Source: Trochalopteron elliotii (Eukaryota > Chordata > Aves > Passeriformes > Leiothrichidae). Taken from it: a stretch of DNA of 64,000 nt. Every line of letters begins with the position of its first letter. The stretch's first letter is position 1. A program made the position numbers and the translations under genes. The stretch is from assembly GCA_024734555.1 (NCBI GenBank), contig JANPWX010000473.1:97001-161000 (forward strand). The letters are read 5' to 3'. This document shows positions 25,240-38,685 of this stretch, one piece after another. The notes under the pieces are model-generated. The model was not told the origin of the DNA, made no database searches, and saw only the letters and a list, made by a program, of their open reading frames with translations.

Positions 25240-26459
25240 CTGTGGAAACAAAACTATTATCTGTCAAAAGAAGGTAATTAACTAGCAATACACTTCAAAC
25301 CTCTGGTTTTTCCCCATTCAGCCTAAATAAAAGCTTCAAGTAGAAAAACATTGTAATATTTACTACTAAGTTTTCATTCCCCCGTTGTCATATTTGAATG
25401 CGATTTTTTCACACAGAATTCAGCCTTTACTATTCCAAGCTGCAGCACCAAAGTGCAGTCAGATAATTAAAAGAATGTATTTTTGCACATGTTCTAGACA
25501 GATGATCACAAATTTGCAAAGGCCAGATCTATGAAATGTGCAGAACATCATGTGTTCCGCCTCTTTGATTTTTCAGCCTCTGACAATTATATAGTGCTAC
25601 AGAAATATTTTCAGCTGACTTGGAAAATGTTTCCCTTTATTTATGAACAGTGAAAAAACCAAACCATTGCATCTTCATATAAATGATTTTAATAGAAAAA
25701 TAGGAAATAGTTTAAAACTATTTTTACTTCCTTGAAAATTGAATAAACAGTAGGTTGAGCATTACATGCAATAACTGTGATTTGCCATAATGAAGATATG
25801 CTTTCCTCAGAACTTAATTTTAGTATATAAAATACCATAAACCCAATTTAACATATACCTGGGCAGGAATTACACATTTTGAACATGCTGTGCTAGTAAA
25901 TAGAGAAAATAAATGCATCCGTTTGTTCCACATTAATGGAATTCAGAATAGAACATTATTTGAATTATACATGTAAAGTGATTCCCCTCCCAATTGTTAT
26001 AACATATAATATTGAAGTAGATAGTATTTTACCAAAAATTTATTAAACTGTTAAGTTTTATTCTAATGATTTTTATTTATTGGTAAATATTTTGAAATTA
26101 TTTGACTAATAGTTGTTAGGCTTAGTCAGTTATCAGAGAATATCTACAATAACAATGATGCAATACTTTTCCTAGAATAGCCAATGAAACCCAAACTTTT
26201 AATAAAAGAAATAATTAGTTTCTAATTCAAAAAACCCACGGAATTGCTTATGAATATCTAGTCATTAGAGGCAAATCAGTTTCACTAAAAAAAAAAAGAT
26301 AGAAAAGCGTGTTCTCTAAATCAGTGCACCAATTTATTTATTGGTATCTGATTTTTGAAGTAGGCAGTTCAATAAAATATATAATTCTATCAAAATTTAA
26401 ATATTTTTATTGTAAAATGTAACTTTATTCAAAACAAGGATTCTGAAAGCAATTTAAAC

Positions 26460-27200
26460 AGGGGCTGTTCTTTGGCCTATAATCTATTCTTTATCCGGAT
26501 TACAGATCAGAATGTTTTTACTGCAATCTCTGCCAGAGCTCATCTTTTTATTGTGTACTTCCAAGCCCCCTTAATGTTTTAGAAAGGCCTTGACTAACTG
26601 AACTTTGATCTGATGTCTTCATTGAGAAAAGCTCCAGGTTGCCCATTTCAGATGCAAATCCTTACTGAGGCCCAATAGAGTTTAGTAAAGACAGCAAAAA
26701 AGAAGAAACAAGAAGTTTCCAGGATCCTCTTTGAGAATCCTGAGGCACATTGGTGTCCTTAATCCACCCCGCTGCATGGATTAAGGTAGGTGATAACCTC
26801 TCTCGGTTCCAAAGAATGAGCACAGCGCCTACAAACTGGGTGGAGTCTGGGATTTGGTGCTAATAAACCCCCATAAAAGCAATAAAAGCCGGGTCCATGT
26901 CAGAGGGCCCTGAATGGGCCTCAGTGTCCCGCATTCCCAGGCTTAGCGGGAAGCTCGGGGAAAGCCTACCTGAATCAAGTAAGCATGAATAATCTGCCTT
27001 AGCAGCACGGCCAGGCACACACTGCCATCCCTCCCCAGCCTGAGCTGATAAATTCATTAGCAGGCTGGAGGCTCAGGCCAGCTCTTTCCCGGATTCCTGG
27101 TTTGCACAAGGAGAAGTGTGCTGGATTGTCAGCGAGCAGAGCCTGCCTTTATGCTACCGTCTGCTGTTAATGTTTCTAATTGCAATACTAATGTGCTAGA
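26460..27200. promoter_or_regulatory. Candidate conserved developmental enhancer in ELP4 intron 4
   Basis: The block differs from its AT-rich surroundings and is packed with homeodomain-type sites: ATCCGGAT with GGATTA at 26493-26502, an inverted pair CCTTAATCC (26757-26765) and GGATTAAGG (26778-26786), TTCATTAGCA near 27050, and three TAAT cores at about 27164-27193. TAATCC/GGATTA is the core for OTX, PITX and CRX proteins. It has no open frame of note and no repeat signature. Conservation is inferred, not measured. A PAX6-directed enhancer is plausible because ELP4 introns host such elements in other vertebrates. Confidence 0.55.
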
Positions 27201-27289
27201 AATCTCAGATTTAGGATGAATCAAGGCAGAAAATTGATTTCATGCTGTGACAGTTTATATATTGCCCCAAGAACATAAGCAGTTCATTC

Positions 27290-27311
27290 AAAAAAAAAAA
27301 AAAAAAAAAAA
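27290..27311. repeat. Poly-A tract
   Basis: 22 consecutive A residues, followed by AGG and further A runs. No retroposed gene was recognised upstream of it. Confidence 0.95.
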
Positions 27312-29522
27312 GGAAAAAAAGAAAAAACCACTGTCTTGCATTGCAAAACAGGCTCTCCATATACTCAAAAGTTTTAATTAAATTCACCTCTGATACAGAT
27401 GCAAGTAATAACAAACTGGCAAAAGCACATCAAGCATAACAAGGCCTTTCACTACGACACATTTCTTGTAAATCTTCTATTTTTTTCTGATGCAAGGTAT
27501 GTGCAATATGTAGAGAGAAACAGTGACAGCTGTAAAGAGCACTAATATAAATACCATGCATAAGCACCAAAATGAGGTACCTGGCTAGTCTAAACAGGGT
27601 CCAATGAATGGAAAGGGAATATCTGAACTACTAATGAAAATCTATTATTACTCAGAAACAGTAACCAAATTAATCATCAAAAATACCACAAAGATCTTTT
27701 ACTCAGCATTCTTGCTCTGTGTTTAGCCAGACAACAGATTGAAAAGTTTCTGCTATCATGTTTAGAGTTCTAGCTAAAAGCAAAGCTGATTTTTCTCTTT
27801 CACAGTTGAAACTATTTGACAGTAGTTTTTGAAAATGCACTGCCATATTAGTTCAATCAGTTAGGAAAATATGCCTTGAAATTTTATTCAAAATTGTTTT
27901 TTACCAGCAAAGGAACATTTAAAGAAGGAATCACAAACTAAGTTGTTAATTTAATTATTGAATTAAATGTATTGTTTTGGGTAGCAAGGCAGTGTCAGAG
28001 TTTTTCTCAATGAAGTATAATCACCAATCCAATTAATACAGAACAGAGTCAAAATTTTATGATACCTGCAGTACAAATTATAAAAAAAAATCAATTTCAT
28101 ACCAGTGTTTCACCAATTAAAATGTCCTGAGGAATTCTAGGTACAGATAATTTAAGACTGATACTTTTGTGTGTTCTAATTTTTAAATAAACTTAACATA
28201 CATATAAAAATATTGCACCTCAACTATCAAGAATGATCAAGATCCAATTCAAAAAGCAACAATAACAAGGGAAACACCCCCTAAAAGACTATCTTATTCT
28301 ATCTTGCATAATCCATTTGCAACAATCAAGGCCACGTACATCACACATTTTCAAGAAATACTGCATAAGTGGAAGAAGTGTTTACTGCCATGAAGTTAAA
28401 GAAGATGAGTGCACACCCAGCTGAATTTTTAAATAATTCTTCTATTTTGTTAGAACATCAGAACACAATTTGTTAACAACATGAAATTGTGTTCATATCA
28501 ACGTACAAGGAACTCTGCTAGATTTTAGAACAGACAAATTATTTTGGGGATGGTTCAGTGTGGCACAGCAAGCTCCACAATAATAAAATTGATGAGATTA
28601 TATGATTACCCTGGAGGCTGTTTGATTTGGCATGTCACCATATATAAGTCTTTTCTGACACAACTATATAGCCATGTCTGTGCAATTTCACAGAAAACCA
28701 AACATGCCAAGCCTTGTAAGATCATTTTGTCACATTCCAATTATGTTTTTAAGAACACAACTGAACTTACTGGGCAGGTACGACTACATCTAAATCAGAA
28801 TTTATAAATGTAGACTAAAATGCATAGACAAAACCAGGATTTTATTCTGGACAGTCAGAAATGCTGTAATTTTGTTAAAAGACTGACTGTGCCACTGGAT
28901 TAAATAAGAAAGTCACCAGCCATGGGAGATTGATTATTCACAAAACACTAACAACTGTAAACTCTGAAAGACTGACCACTGAGCTTGTTTCTTACATTGT
29001 CCCTGCACAGTGATTAGTTTCCAGGGACAGTGAAGCTGATATAATCTCAAGTGCTTGCTTTAGTTGTTATGCACATGGATAAGCAGGTCAACAGCCTGCT
29101 TCAACACAGTACTTTCACTGCAGACATCCAGTAAGTCGTGTTGATTAAACCTACTTAAGTAATTTGTGTACAACTGAATTCCGGCCAGGTTTGTAAGCAA
29201 GCACATTATCCAAACTTTCACAAAAAGCTGTCTCAATTTAACAATACTCATTGAAAAATCCCATGGAACTTAAGTGGGGCTTTTCTTATTTTAAAATTCT
29301 ATTGTCTGTACTGAGTTTTAAAAGAGTACCTGTAAACTCTCAAATTCCCTTTTTGTATCAGTAGTAATTAAAACATACAGTGGTATCTAATAGTTTTCCC
29401 TCAAGAGGCCATCCTGTAACGCTTGCCCATTAGCAGTTCTGTTGTCTGGATTCTACTGACAAGCATTTGCTTTTCAAATCCATTTTGAGTACATGAGGAA
29501 AGAAGTAGGAAATAGCTGTTAC

Positions 29523-29651
29523 CTCCATTTTTGGTAAATTTTGGTAGCGCCAGGCTATTTTCATAGAATCCTGAAAATCCTCAGACTTAGCTGCTGCCTC
29601 ATCTCCCAGTTCCTTCCCATGGATATCATCCAGCAAAGGGGCTGGAAGTTC
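29523..29651 (-). CDS. ELP4: ELP4 exon 4
   Basis: 129 bases, exactly 43 codons, phase 0 at both ends. It begins ELPAPLLDDIHGKELG, passes through an acidic, alanine-rich stretch (DEAAAKSEDFQDS) and ends MKIAWRYQNLPKME. Human ELP4 shares ELPAPLLDD and MKIAWRYQLLPKME, but the middle differs completely and is about one residue longer. The conserved ends and free middle suggest a solvent-exposed loop. The acceptor is TCTACCTGTAG ending at 29652. The donor is GTAACA from 29522, which is acceptable but not strong; reading through it would add a short non-homologous tail. The neighbouring exons match in phase. Confidence 0.96.
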
Positions 29652-32600
29652 CTACAGGTAGAGAGCAAAAGAATGTTAGCTACCTACAGCAGTTCAGAGT
29701 TTTATCCACACCCCTCTCCAGCTAGATAACACAGTTATCTGAGTATAATGGGCAGCTGTAAAATCTGTAACAAAGCCTGATAAAAACAACTCTTCTGAAA
29801 GATTGGCTCCTACTAATACTGAGCAGGAAAAACCCCATGTAATTGTTATTGGAAAAATGAATGACAGAAGTAAAAAAAGTAAAACACCACATTTTATGAC
29901 CTACTTCATCTTGAGTAGGACCCATATTCATTTTTTTTGTAATCTTTCTTCAAAGGTTGATCTCCTAAACTACTCCATTTCTGAGTGGGCAAGTTCCCTG
30001 CATAGCAAATTTAAGCCTATTTTAACATAAGATCTTTGTAAGCTCCTGTAAATCTTTCAGAAGTACCCAAAAAACCACAACAGCCTCCAGACACCAGCTG
30101 AAAGCCACTGGAACAGGATGGTTTGAATTTTCTCTTCTGCCAACCATTAGGCATGAAAACTACTCATGGTGGATATCTCATGGAAACAAACACAGGAAAG
30201 GAAGGGGGGAGTGCTTAACATTGGATTTTTTAAAGGTTTTCAATGTACTTTCTGCCTTTGCTGCATTGCTGAAAAAGCAAACAACACACGATGAGTTCAG
30301 AATTCATGCAATGGGCTTCTAGGCCTACTGGAGAAATAAAGTGCAAGGAGGTTTTCTGACCCAACTTCATCACACCCATCCCTGTAAGCTGGAGGACACA
30401 GAATCTTTTTCTGCTTAAAACAAGACCTAGGTGAAAACTGTGTTTTCATCGAGCAAAGACTCTGAGGAAGAACTGCGATATGTTTAAACCCACACAGAGC
30501 TGGCCGGTATCTCTGTTACAATGTATTTAGTTTAGTGTTTATTATTTGGTTTAGTGTTACACTTATTTAACATCAAAGAACACAGGACAAAACTTGTATA
30601 TAGTTCTATACATAACCTCACAAACAATACATGCTACTTTGTTTCTTTTGCATAAATTAACATAGCATCTATAATTATTGAAAAAAAAAAGAGATTTCAG
30701 AGACTTGCTTCTGTCTCTTTCAAGGGTTGGTCACTACACTCTCTGAGGCACCAGGCAATGGAAGTTATGGAAACTTTTATAAACTTTCTTACTTAATAAA
30801 GTTGCAGAAATAGAACAGCTGTATCTATGTATTTCAGCAGCTCAGCAAGAGACACAGAACACACCTTTGAGCAAGTTATTTTATTTCTTTTGCTTTTACA
30901 AATGAACTGCAAAAGCCTGGTAATGACTATTCATGAGAATGATTATATACAGAGTTATATTTTCAGATTTCTGACACCTTGTTTAAAAAATACACTTGCA
31001 TACAATTAACTCATTACTATGGCAGTAAAAATCAGACTTTCTGGGTAGGAAAGCTACATGAAGATGAAAATTTAGATTTAGGATTTACAGTTTTCATTAA
31101 CTTTACAGATTTACAACAGCAGTTGCACTAAAAAAAGAAAAAAACCCAACAGGCAAGTTTTCAAATCAAAGATTTCTGACAAACAGGACAAAATGAAAAC
31201 AACACTGGACTGAAAGGTTCTGAGAAAGTGTAAGTACAAACTAGAGCTGACAAGCATCCTGATGCATTTCACATATATGCAGATACAAATCATTTGCATT
31301 TACTTGCAAGAGCATTATATAAAGTATTTTTCTAAAAAAAAAAAGTTACTTTGTTAATTTTGTAACTCAGCAATCCTCAACAGAGAGTTAATCAATCTTT
31401 ATTTCCAACTGAGGTGCTGTTTTGAAAACACATACTGAACAGTTAAACTATTGTGCAAATTTAATTTCCTCATACAGTTATTCATAGATTTAAACTTCCT
31501 ATCATAAAAAGTCTTTCTTTTTCAGTGAAGAGCTGCTGATACTTGATCACCTCAAAATATTCCTCAATCAATAGCAATTAAAAAAAAAAAAGGCAAAACA
31601 AATCAACTTTCATTTAAAAAAGTGAGTTCTGCAAAGAAGTAATTTGGAGGCCCAAACAACATTTCCAGATCAACTTGCTCCCAGGTAATTTTTTGTAGTG
31701 GTGCATAATGTCTAGTTTTTCCTGAAATCCATTCCCTGCCAGAGATCATGAAATCTTGCTCGAACATTTCACCAAACTCCTTGGGCTTGCCCCTGTTTCA
31801 GACTACTACTGCTGATAGAAGAATTTGCAACCTCACCCTGCTGTAACATCATTGGGCAGCTTTCATGTCATCTGCAAAGCCAAAAGCCAGGAAATGGCAT
31901 ACTGTACAATTCTCCTCCCTAGAGGTAAAGAGGAAAACAGCAGCAATATTTCTTAAAGCTATTTAGTATTTTTCTGCCCTAGAATCACTGCAAATGCCTA
32001 TCATATGTGCTGCTGGTTCATTGTTGTTATGTAGTAATTGGGAAAGTCCAATATGATTAACTATATAAATTTGTGTATTTTACACATAAAATGTATTTTA
32101 TGCTGAAAAAGGAACAGAGGTCAAGACAATAAGGGTGAGAGGTTCTCCAAGTATTATTGATAAAGTAAAAGCTGCTTAAATAACCTCACATAACATTGAG
32201 AAAAAGTTCCTGCCTTCCAGTCAGAGAACAAAACCTTCTGACATGGCCCTCTGTGGCAGGGAGACACTACAAATTCCAGCTGCTGACACCAGAGAAACTC
32301 AGTCCAGAACAATTAGAGACAAACACGCTATCAGTGTAATACAATTAGGCACTGTGGTGTGTCTTAACTGCTACTAAGAATGAAGCAGATTAAGAGATCA
32401 AGGAAAAATGGTTTCACCTGAAGCTGATAAAAGGTTCTGGCTACCAGAGATGAAAATACATTTAAGCATCCATCAAAAATAGCCCTTTTTTTTTTTCCAA
32501 TACAGCTTGCTTTTAATTTCTAACGCAATAAAGAGTTCCTATTTTGATACAACAGAAAAATTTCTGACAACAGAAAATGATTCAAACATGACAAAATTCA

Positions 32601-33460
32601 CACAAAGCACCACAAGAAAGCCATGATTCCATACCCAGCAGTGAACATGTGCACCAGCTTAGGTCTGGTTTATGCTGTCTTGTCCCTTGCTGCCCCACAG
32701 AAAGGACCAGGAGCACTCCAAGAATTCTCTCAGACCAAGAACAACTCTTACAACCTAAGCTGCCTTTCCAAAAGGCCTTTACCTAGTAACTACCATGCTT
32801 AGCTGAAGAATGTTTCTTAGATGTACCATGTTCTTGTCCCTATGCAAGAAGCAAGGGACAGAGAAACTTAAGATATTTCTGGGGCTGCTACACCTCTAGG
32901 CCGTGCAATCTTCTATGCCAACATGTTCTAAATAAAACATATCTTGAATCATACTCTTGAATGTGCTGGTTGTGAACTACATGGCCTCTGAGGAGGCTTT
33001 GTACATACTAAGCTGCAGTCTGAAGAAGGTGTTCTGCCTTTGGATATTTTGAAGACCAACTGCCTGAGCTCAACTTGTTTTATTAGTTTGGTTCAATACA
33101 TTCTAAGATGTACTTGAGCACGAACAGGGGGAAAAAAATCCCAATCCTATTCAAGGTCAGAGTATATCTGTAATTTCACCATATTCTATATAAAGAATAA
33201 TAAGCAGAGCTAATACAGATTGTTTACCTCCAGATTTGCATCCCAACTTTATCACTGTTATCCAAGCTTCAGATACCCTCAATTCCATTTACACCAAACT
33301 GTATGAGAGGCAGAACATGCAGGTGCTGTTTGAAGGTATGTCTGTGTTCACTAGAAGCCAACATGCCTTCATGAGCCTGCCTGAAGACTCAACAGAATAC
33401 CTAGATGGTCACTATTTTTCCTTAGGATGTACTGATTCACGTATCTCAGTCCTTAATTTA

Positions 33461-33484
33461 AAACAAACAAACAAACAAACAAAC
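33461..33484. repeat. AAAC microsatellite
   Basis: Six pure AAAC units in intron 3. Confidence 0.95.
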
Positions 33485-36400
33485 TCTTTAACTAGAACTT
33501 CATATATAAGCACATTTGGGAAGGGAAAGAGCTTAAAATTGTGTAGTAGGCTTGGGACTGGGGAGAAACACATCCACAGAAATGTTATAGAAACTTGCTT
33601 TACGGGCAATACTGAAAATACTGAAATGATGTACACATTTCTTCTTTTCTTCATATCTGCTTTTATTCTTCACAGTAACTAGAATTGGAATAAAAGGCTT
33701 CCCCTCTTCTGACACTGGTAATTAAATGCTTTTCTTTCTTTCCAGAAAGTAATTGTTTCCAAACCTGACCATGCCTGAGTGACACAGAGCACCTCAGTGT
33801 GAGAGTCTCCAGTTGTCATTACACAGATATATCTTCAAAAATAAAGGCTGGATGGTTGGATCTATACTTCACAAGTCCTCAGCATCACAAAAGGCTTCAT
33901 TACTGCCCAAGAATGACAAAATTTAGGATTTAATGAATTTATGTTCTTAGAATCAAAATCAGAATTTCAGAAGAACACAGTACTACCAAAATACGTAGAA
34001 TTTATTTACAAAACTTCACTCAGAATTTGGAAATAAGTGTTATTTAAACAATGGACCAAGAAAAGGAGAGTTGGACTATCAGCCCATAATCTTTCTATTT
34101 AATCTATTTTTGCTGAAAAATATCTCAGCTCCCACATCACAGAGCTTTGAAAAGCTTCGGGACTGACAATTTTGTGGCATCAGTGTGTCAACTTCTGAGA
34201 ACTGTTACATTCTCCCAGGCTAAAAAAAGACAAATCTTTCATAAGGTATATAAAAAAACAAAGCATGTAGCAAAGCATTAGTTAAAATAAAAAAAAAAAA
34301 TACAGCATTTCTTGGGGTCAACTAAAATACAAGTCTTTGCTATGCAGCACGAACACACAAAAAGGCAGACAAGTGCTAAAGTTATTAAGGGCAGTTTGGC
34401 TGGAGAGAAGAAAGCTTGTTGCTGGTTTAAAATTTAAAAAAAAAAAAAAGTTTGGCAGAAAAAAAAATGGTTTTCTGAAGCAGTTGTAGTAAATGACAAT
34501 GCAATTAAAATAATTTTGTTTCCTGCAAACCAAGCCACGAGGGTTTTACTGCGAGGATGGAATAATTTGTTTCAGTAATAAACCTTTTATCTTGGCAATA
34601 AACCGGTGGATGACCTGTATCTGCCAGCAATCCAGGTCCTTCTGTGTTTGCTGCCACATTACTTCGCCTGCCCTGTCTTGGCAGATGCACGAAGCAAAAT
34701 CAGATTCTAACAGTTTGACCTCTCTCACTTCTTATGTTCTCTAGGGGATAATAAAATCCAAGATACAATCCCACAGCAGTTAATGAAGCTTAACCTCACA
34801 CCCTCTTAATTACCAATGCATTACACCAACTATAGGCATCATACTCCTCTCTAAGCTATTTTACAATTCTAAAGAAGTACTACTGTGCTATTATTTAGCA
34901 ACATAATCCAAGCTGTATGTGAAATCCCTCTTATATAAAATCCTTTGATCCTTACGGGTTTCAATAACTGTATAATTAATAGTACTTAAGAATTTAAAAC
35001 ATTATCTATGTATCAATAAATATGTTTCTCACACGGGTTTATGCAACTATTTTGAAGTGCAGTTATTATCACAAGTATGATGAAAAACGTGAAATAAAAA
35101 AATACTAAAGGGAGTACAACTCACTGTTGATCTGTAACAACGATATTTGAATAGCTTAAATTCACATGAATTTAAGACTCTTTTTCATCATGTTAATTTT
35201 CAGTATTTAAAGGACACCAGATGGTAAGTCAGGAAGGGTAAATATTTTCTTTTCAACAATGCAATATATAAATGTCAGTTCAAAGGGCCCTACTCCCAAA
35301 AGAGGGGGAGGATTCTACTTTGTAACTACTTGTGAATATAAGGTGTACTGTTAAAGAATATAAATGAATGAACACAGAATTTTTTTTCTTCCAGTAGCAC
35401 TCATACAAGAACTTATTTCCATCTCCAGGTAAGGCTGGTCTACAGAAATTTTTCTTTTACATTCAGAAAGACCCAATGGGTGTCAGCCCAGGGTAAACGA
35501 GAATTGTGTGAAGAGAAACAGGAAGCAGTATTCCTCTATTTTAGGAAATAAGAAAAGTCAATTGCAAGTACTCTAAGTGGTGTATTTTTAATCCATGAGA
35601 ATATACTCTGTACTTCACACACAGAGCAGTAAATCCTACAGTCAAGTCACAGAACTCTTTTGCTGTAACTCCCTTGCACTATGGCTGCATTTCACAATAT
35701 TTAAACCCAGGAATGCCTATCAGACAATCAGCTGATTTTTTTTTAAATTTCATCTTTTCCTGAATCAGTTCATGAATGTTTAATTATGTGACAGACAAAT
35801 ACAGCAGAGAATGAGAAAGTAAAATTATGTGAGGGAACAGAGTGTCCTTGTCCCAAACTCTGTAAACTCGGCTGCAGTGTATAATGCACTAGCCTAAGCC
35901 TAATCAGAGTTAATGATAACAGCATTATTCATGAAAATCTTCAGAGATGAGCACTGGAAGCAAGAGTTCATTAACTGAGTGAAGCAACTCTACAAAGTTA
36001 CCAACTAGATATGTTAAACAGATATTTGTGGACACCAAAACCTAAACATTTAGGTTTTATCACTTTTATGATACATTTAAAAGGCCAAGTCAGATGTGTG
36101 CTTAAAAGACTTGTAAGTTCAGAATTAAGATGATGAAAGAAAATTTCCTTAATGAATAGACAAGGATTGGCAGATAAGAAATCAGAAATTAAAGCCAATC
36201 ATTCATTTTCTCCTGTCCTAGAAAATCTTTTTATTAGATTAGTCTGAACTTTTGAAAAAGACAAAGCTTTATGCTTTAGAGTTCCCAGAGAGGGTACTGC
36301 TTTAAAAGATTTAATTCTTTCTAAACAGAAGAAATTTTTTTTTCAAGTGTCTCTTTCATACTTCTACAACTTCTATGTCAAGATCATAACACAGTTCATA

Positions 36401-37798
36401 ATGGAGCAAATTGTACATTACAATATAACACTTGCATTTTAGCAATGAAAAATGTAAAACAGATTTACCCAACATGCAAGTAAGAAAAGTAAACAGATGA
36501 GCAAGAGCTACACAATACAGAAATTAAATTTCTCAACTCATCTGCCAGGCTTAGCCTCAACCCTCATCTTTGTGCTACCACAAGACGTCAGAAAGAGAAG
36601 TAGGTAGTACAAAAGTTCATTTCTGCTGTAACTGTAATTGGATTTCTGTGCATTAAGGGACACCATTGAACACCATGCAGCAGCTGAATCACTGCATTTT
36701 GAAAATATAATTAGAAAAAAAGAATAGGAACGTAGCCCTATTTGCACATATATTTTTACCTTTTGAGGTATTATATTTTTAATTTATGAGCATCTAAAAA
36801 TGTCACATGACTGAAAAAAACACCTCTAGCATTGATACAAAGCTTCTCCCCCAATACTGGATAGCAGAGACAGCAAATAATTAGAATAGCACTCTTTGAA
36901 AATAGATAGCCCAGGTTTCTTCCAGGTTTGCATTTTTCCTTTTGACAAAACAATGGTTTAGAATCATATTCCTGGGGGAAAAATATAAGCATCATGGCTG
37001 AATGTACTTTGCTGAAGTAAAAAAAGTCCATGTAGACAGAGATGTTTTCTTTCAAGGCCTTGTTTGCACACACACAGCTCTGCGGCTTTTATTGGTTTTT
37101 TTAAACAGATAATAATAAAATAAAATGGAAAGAATAAAAGCTCATTTTGCAAGCTTCTTCTTGCATTCACTTTTTCAGCAGGAAAAGAGTAAATGAGCAC
37201 TCCCTGTTCTTCAGACCTGCCCAGTTTGTTGAAGATAGAACTTTTTTAGTCTTCTCCGAATTATATACTTAAGCAAAATCCTCTTTAAAATATACTTGAA
37301 CTTTTGCTTAAGAGATCTTTCCAGCTTAGGAACTTTCAAAAATAGTGTTCCTGGAGAGGTTTTTTTTATGCTGTCCCTATTGTTTTTTTTCTTAATAGCC
37401 ATTACAGTTGCCCACATGCCCCTCCCAGCTTCATCACCATGGGAAGCTGTATCTTCCCCTTTTATTGTGACATCCTTTATCCTCCCTTCTTGTAAGAGAA
37501 CCTCCAAAAGGCAATCTCAGCTGAGTGCAGAAGTATCCTGTAATAAAATTCCCACTTGAAAACAGAAATTCCATTGAAAGACAGTAATCAAACAAAGCAC
37601 TAAACTTTTCCACAGGAGATGACAAGACAGTTCTAGAAAGCAGTTCTGGGCCTCCCACTCTTCCACCTCAGGCTTCCAGGCACCAAATGGAATGGTCACT
37701 GATACAGCTCTGGCCAGGGTCCCCCAGGTTAAATGCAGTGGTACAGGGGATGCTGGCTTGTTTTCTAGCACAATAATGACCTGTCCTTACAAGACAAA

Positions 37799-38685
37799 TC
37801 ATAGAATCACAGAGTGTTTTGTGTTGGAAGGGACCTTCAAGATCATCTCAGTCCAACCCCCCTGCAATGGGACACCTTCCACTGGACCAGGTTCCTCAGA
37901 ACCCCATCCAGCCTGGCCTTGGATGCTTCCAGGGATGGGGTAGCCACAGCTTCTCTGGGCAACCTGTGCCAGGGCCTCAGCACCTTCACAGGGGAGAATT
38001 TCTTTCCAATATCCAATTTAAGTCTGCCCTTTGTCAATTTAAAGTAATTTCCCCTTGCTCTGTCACTACACTGCCCTTGTGAAAAGTCCCTCTCCAGCCT
38101 TTAGGCACTGGAAAGCTGCTGGAAGGTCCCCCAGACACTTCTCCTCTCCAGGCTGAACAACCCCAATTCTCAGTCTGTCTTCACAGGAGAAGTGTTCCAG
38201 CCCTATGAGCATCTTTGTGGCCTCCTCTGGACTCAATCCAGCAGGTCTGTGTCCTTTTTTGCTGGGTGCCCCAGAGCTGGATGCAGAGCTCCAGGTGTGA
38301 TCTCACCAGAGCAGAGCAGAGGGGCAGGATCCCTCCCTTGCCCTGCTGCCCACGGTGCTCTGGATGCAGCCCAGGGCACATTTGGCTTTCTGGGCTGTGA
38401 GTGCACATTGCTGGGTCCTGTTGAGCTTCCTGTCAACCAACACCCCCAGTTCCTTCTCCTCAGGGCTGTTCTCAGTCCATTCTCAGCCCAGCCTGTGCTT
38501 GTGCTGGCCATTGCCCCAGCCCAGGTGCAGGACCTTGCTCTTGGCCCTGCTGAACTCCCTGAGGTTCTCCCAAGGTTCTCCAGGCTGTCAGTGCTCCCCT
38601 GGATGGCATCCCTGCCTTCCAACAGGCCCACTGCAGCACACAGCTTGGTGTTGCCAGCCTGGTGTCCTCCATCCCACTTTGCACA
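37799..38685 (-). mobile_element. CR1 LINE fragment, 5' truncated
   Basis: The plus strand begins ATCATAGAATCACAGAG, the reverse complement of an avian CR1 3' end, so the element is read on the minus strand. Minus-strand frames match the end of the CR1 reverse-transcriptase ORF: LPLCSALVRSHLELCIQLWG, and LPREAVATPSLEASKARLDG followed by VLRNLV. These lie in different frames, so the copy is broken by frameshifts. About 0.9 kb remains, and the 5' end near 38685 is approximate. The elevated GC content and the many overlapping open frames at 37.8-38.75 kb come from this element. Confidence 0.93.

Larger units (their letters stand above)
25240..29522 (-). other. ELP4: ELP4 intron 4
   Basis: About 4.3 kb, and the most enhancer-like intron here. 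The block at 26460-27200 has many homeodomain-type sites and unusual base composition. An A-tract follows at 27290-27311. The stretch 27400-29500 shows nothing specific. Confidence 0.88.

Noticed and set aside
32640..32960. Possible LTR ending near AATAAAACATATCTT
   Set aside because: A polyadenylation-like signal and mixed composition only; no LTR ends, target duplication or primer site could be seen.
33236..33682. 148-codon open frame on the plus strand
   Set aside because: Contains the AAAC microsatellite read as KQTNKQTN and matches nothing known.
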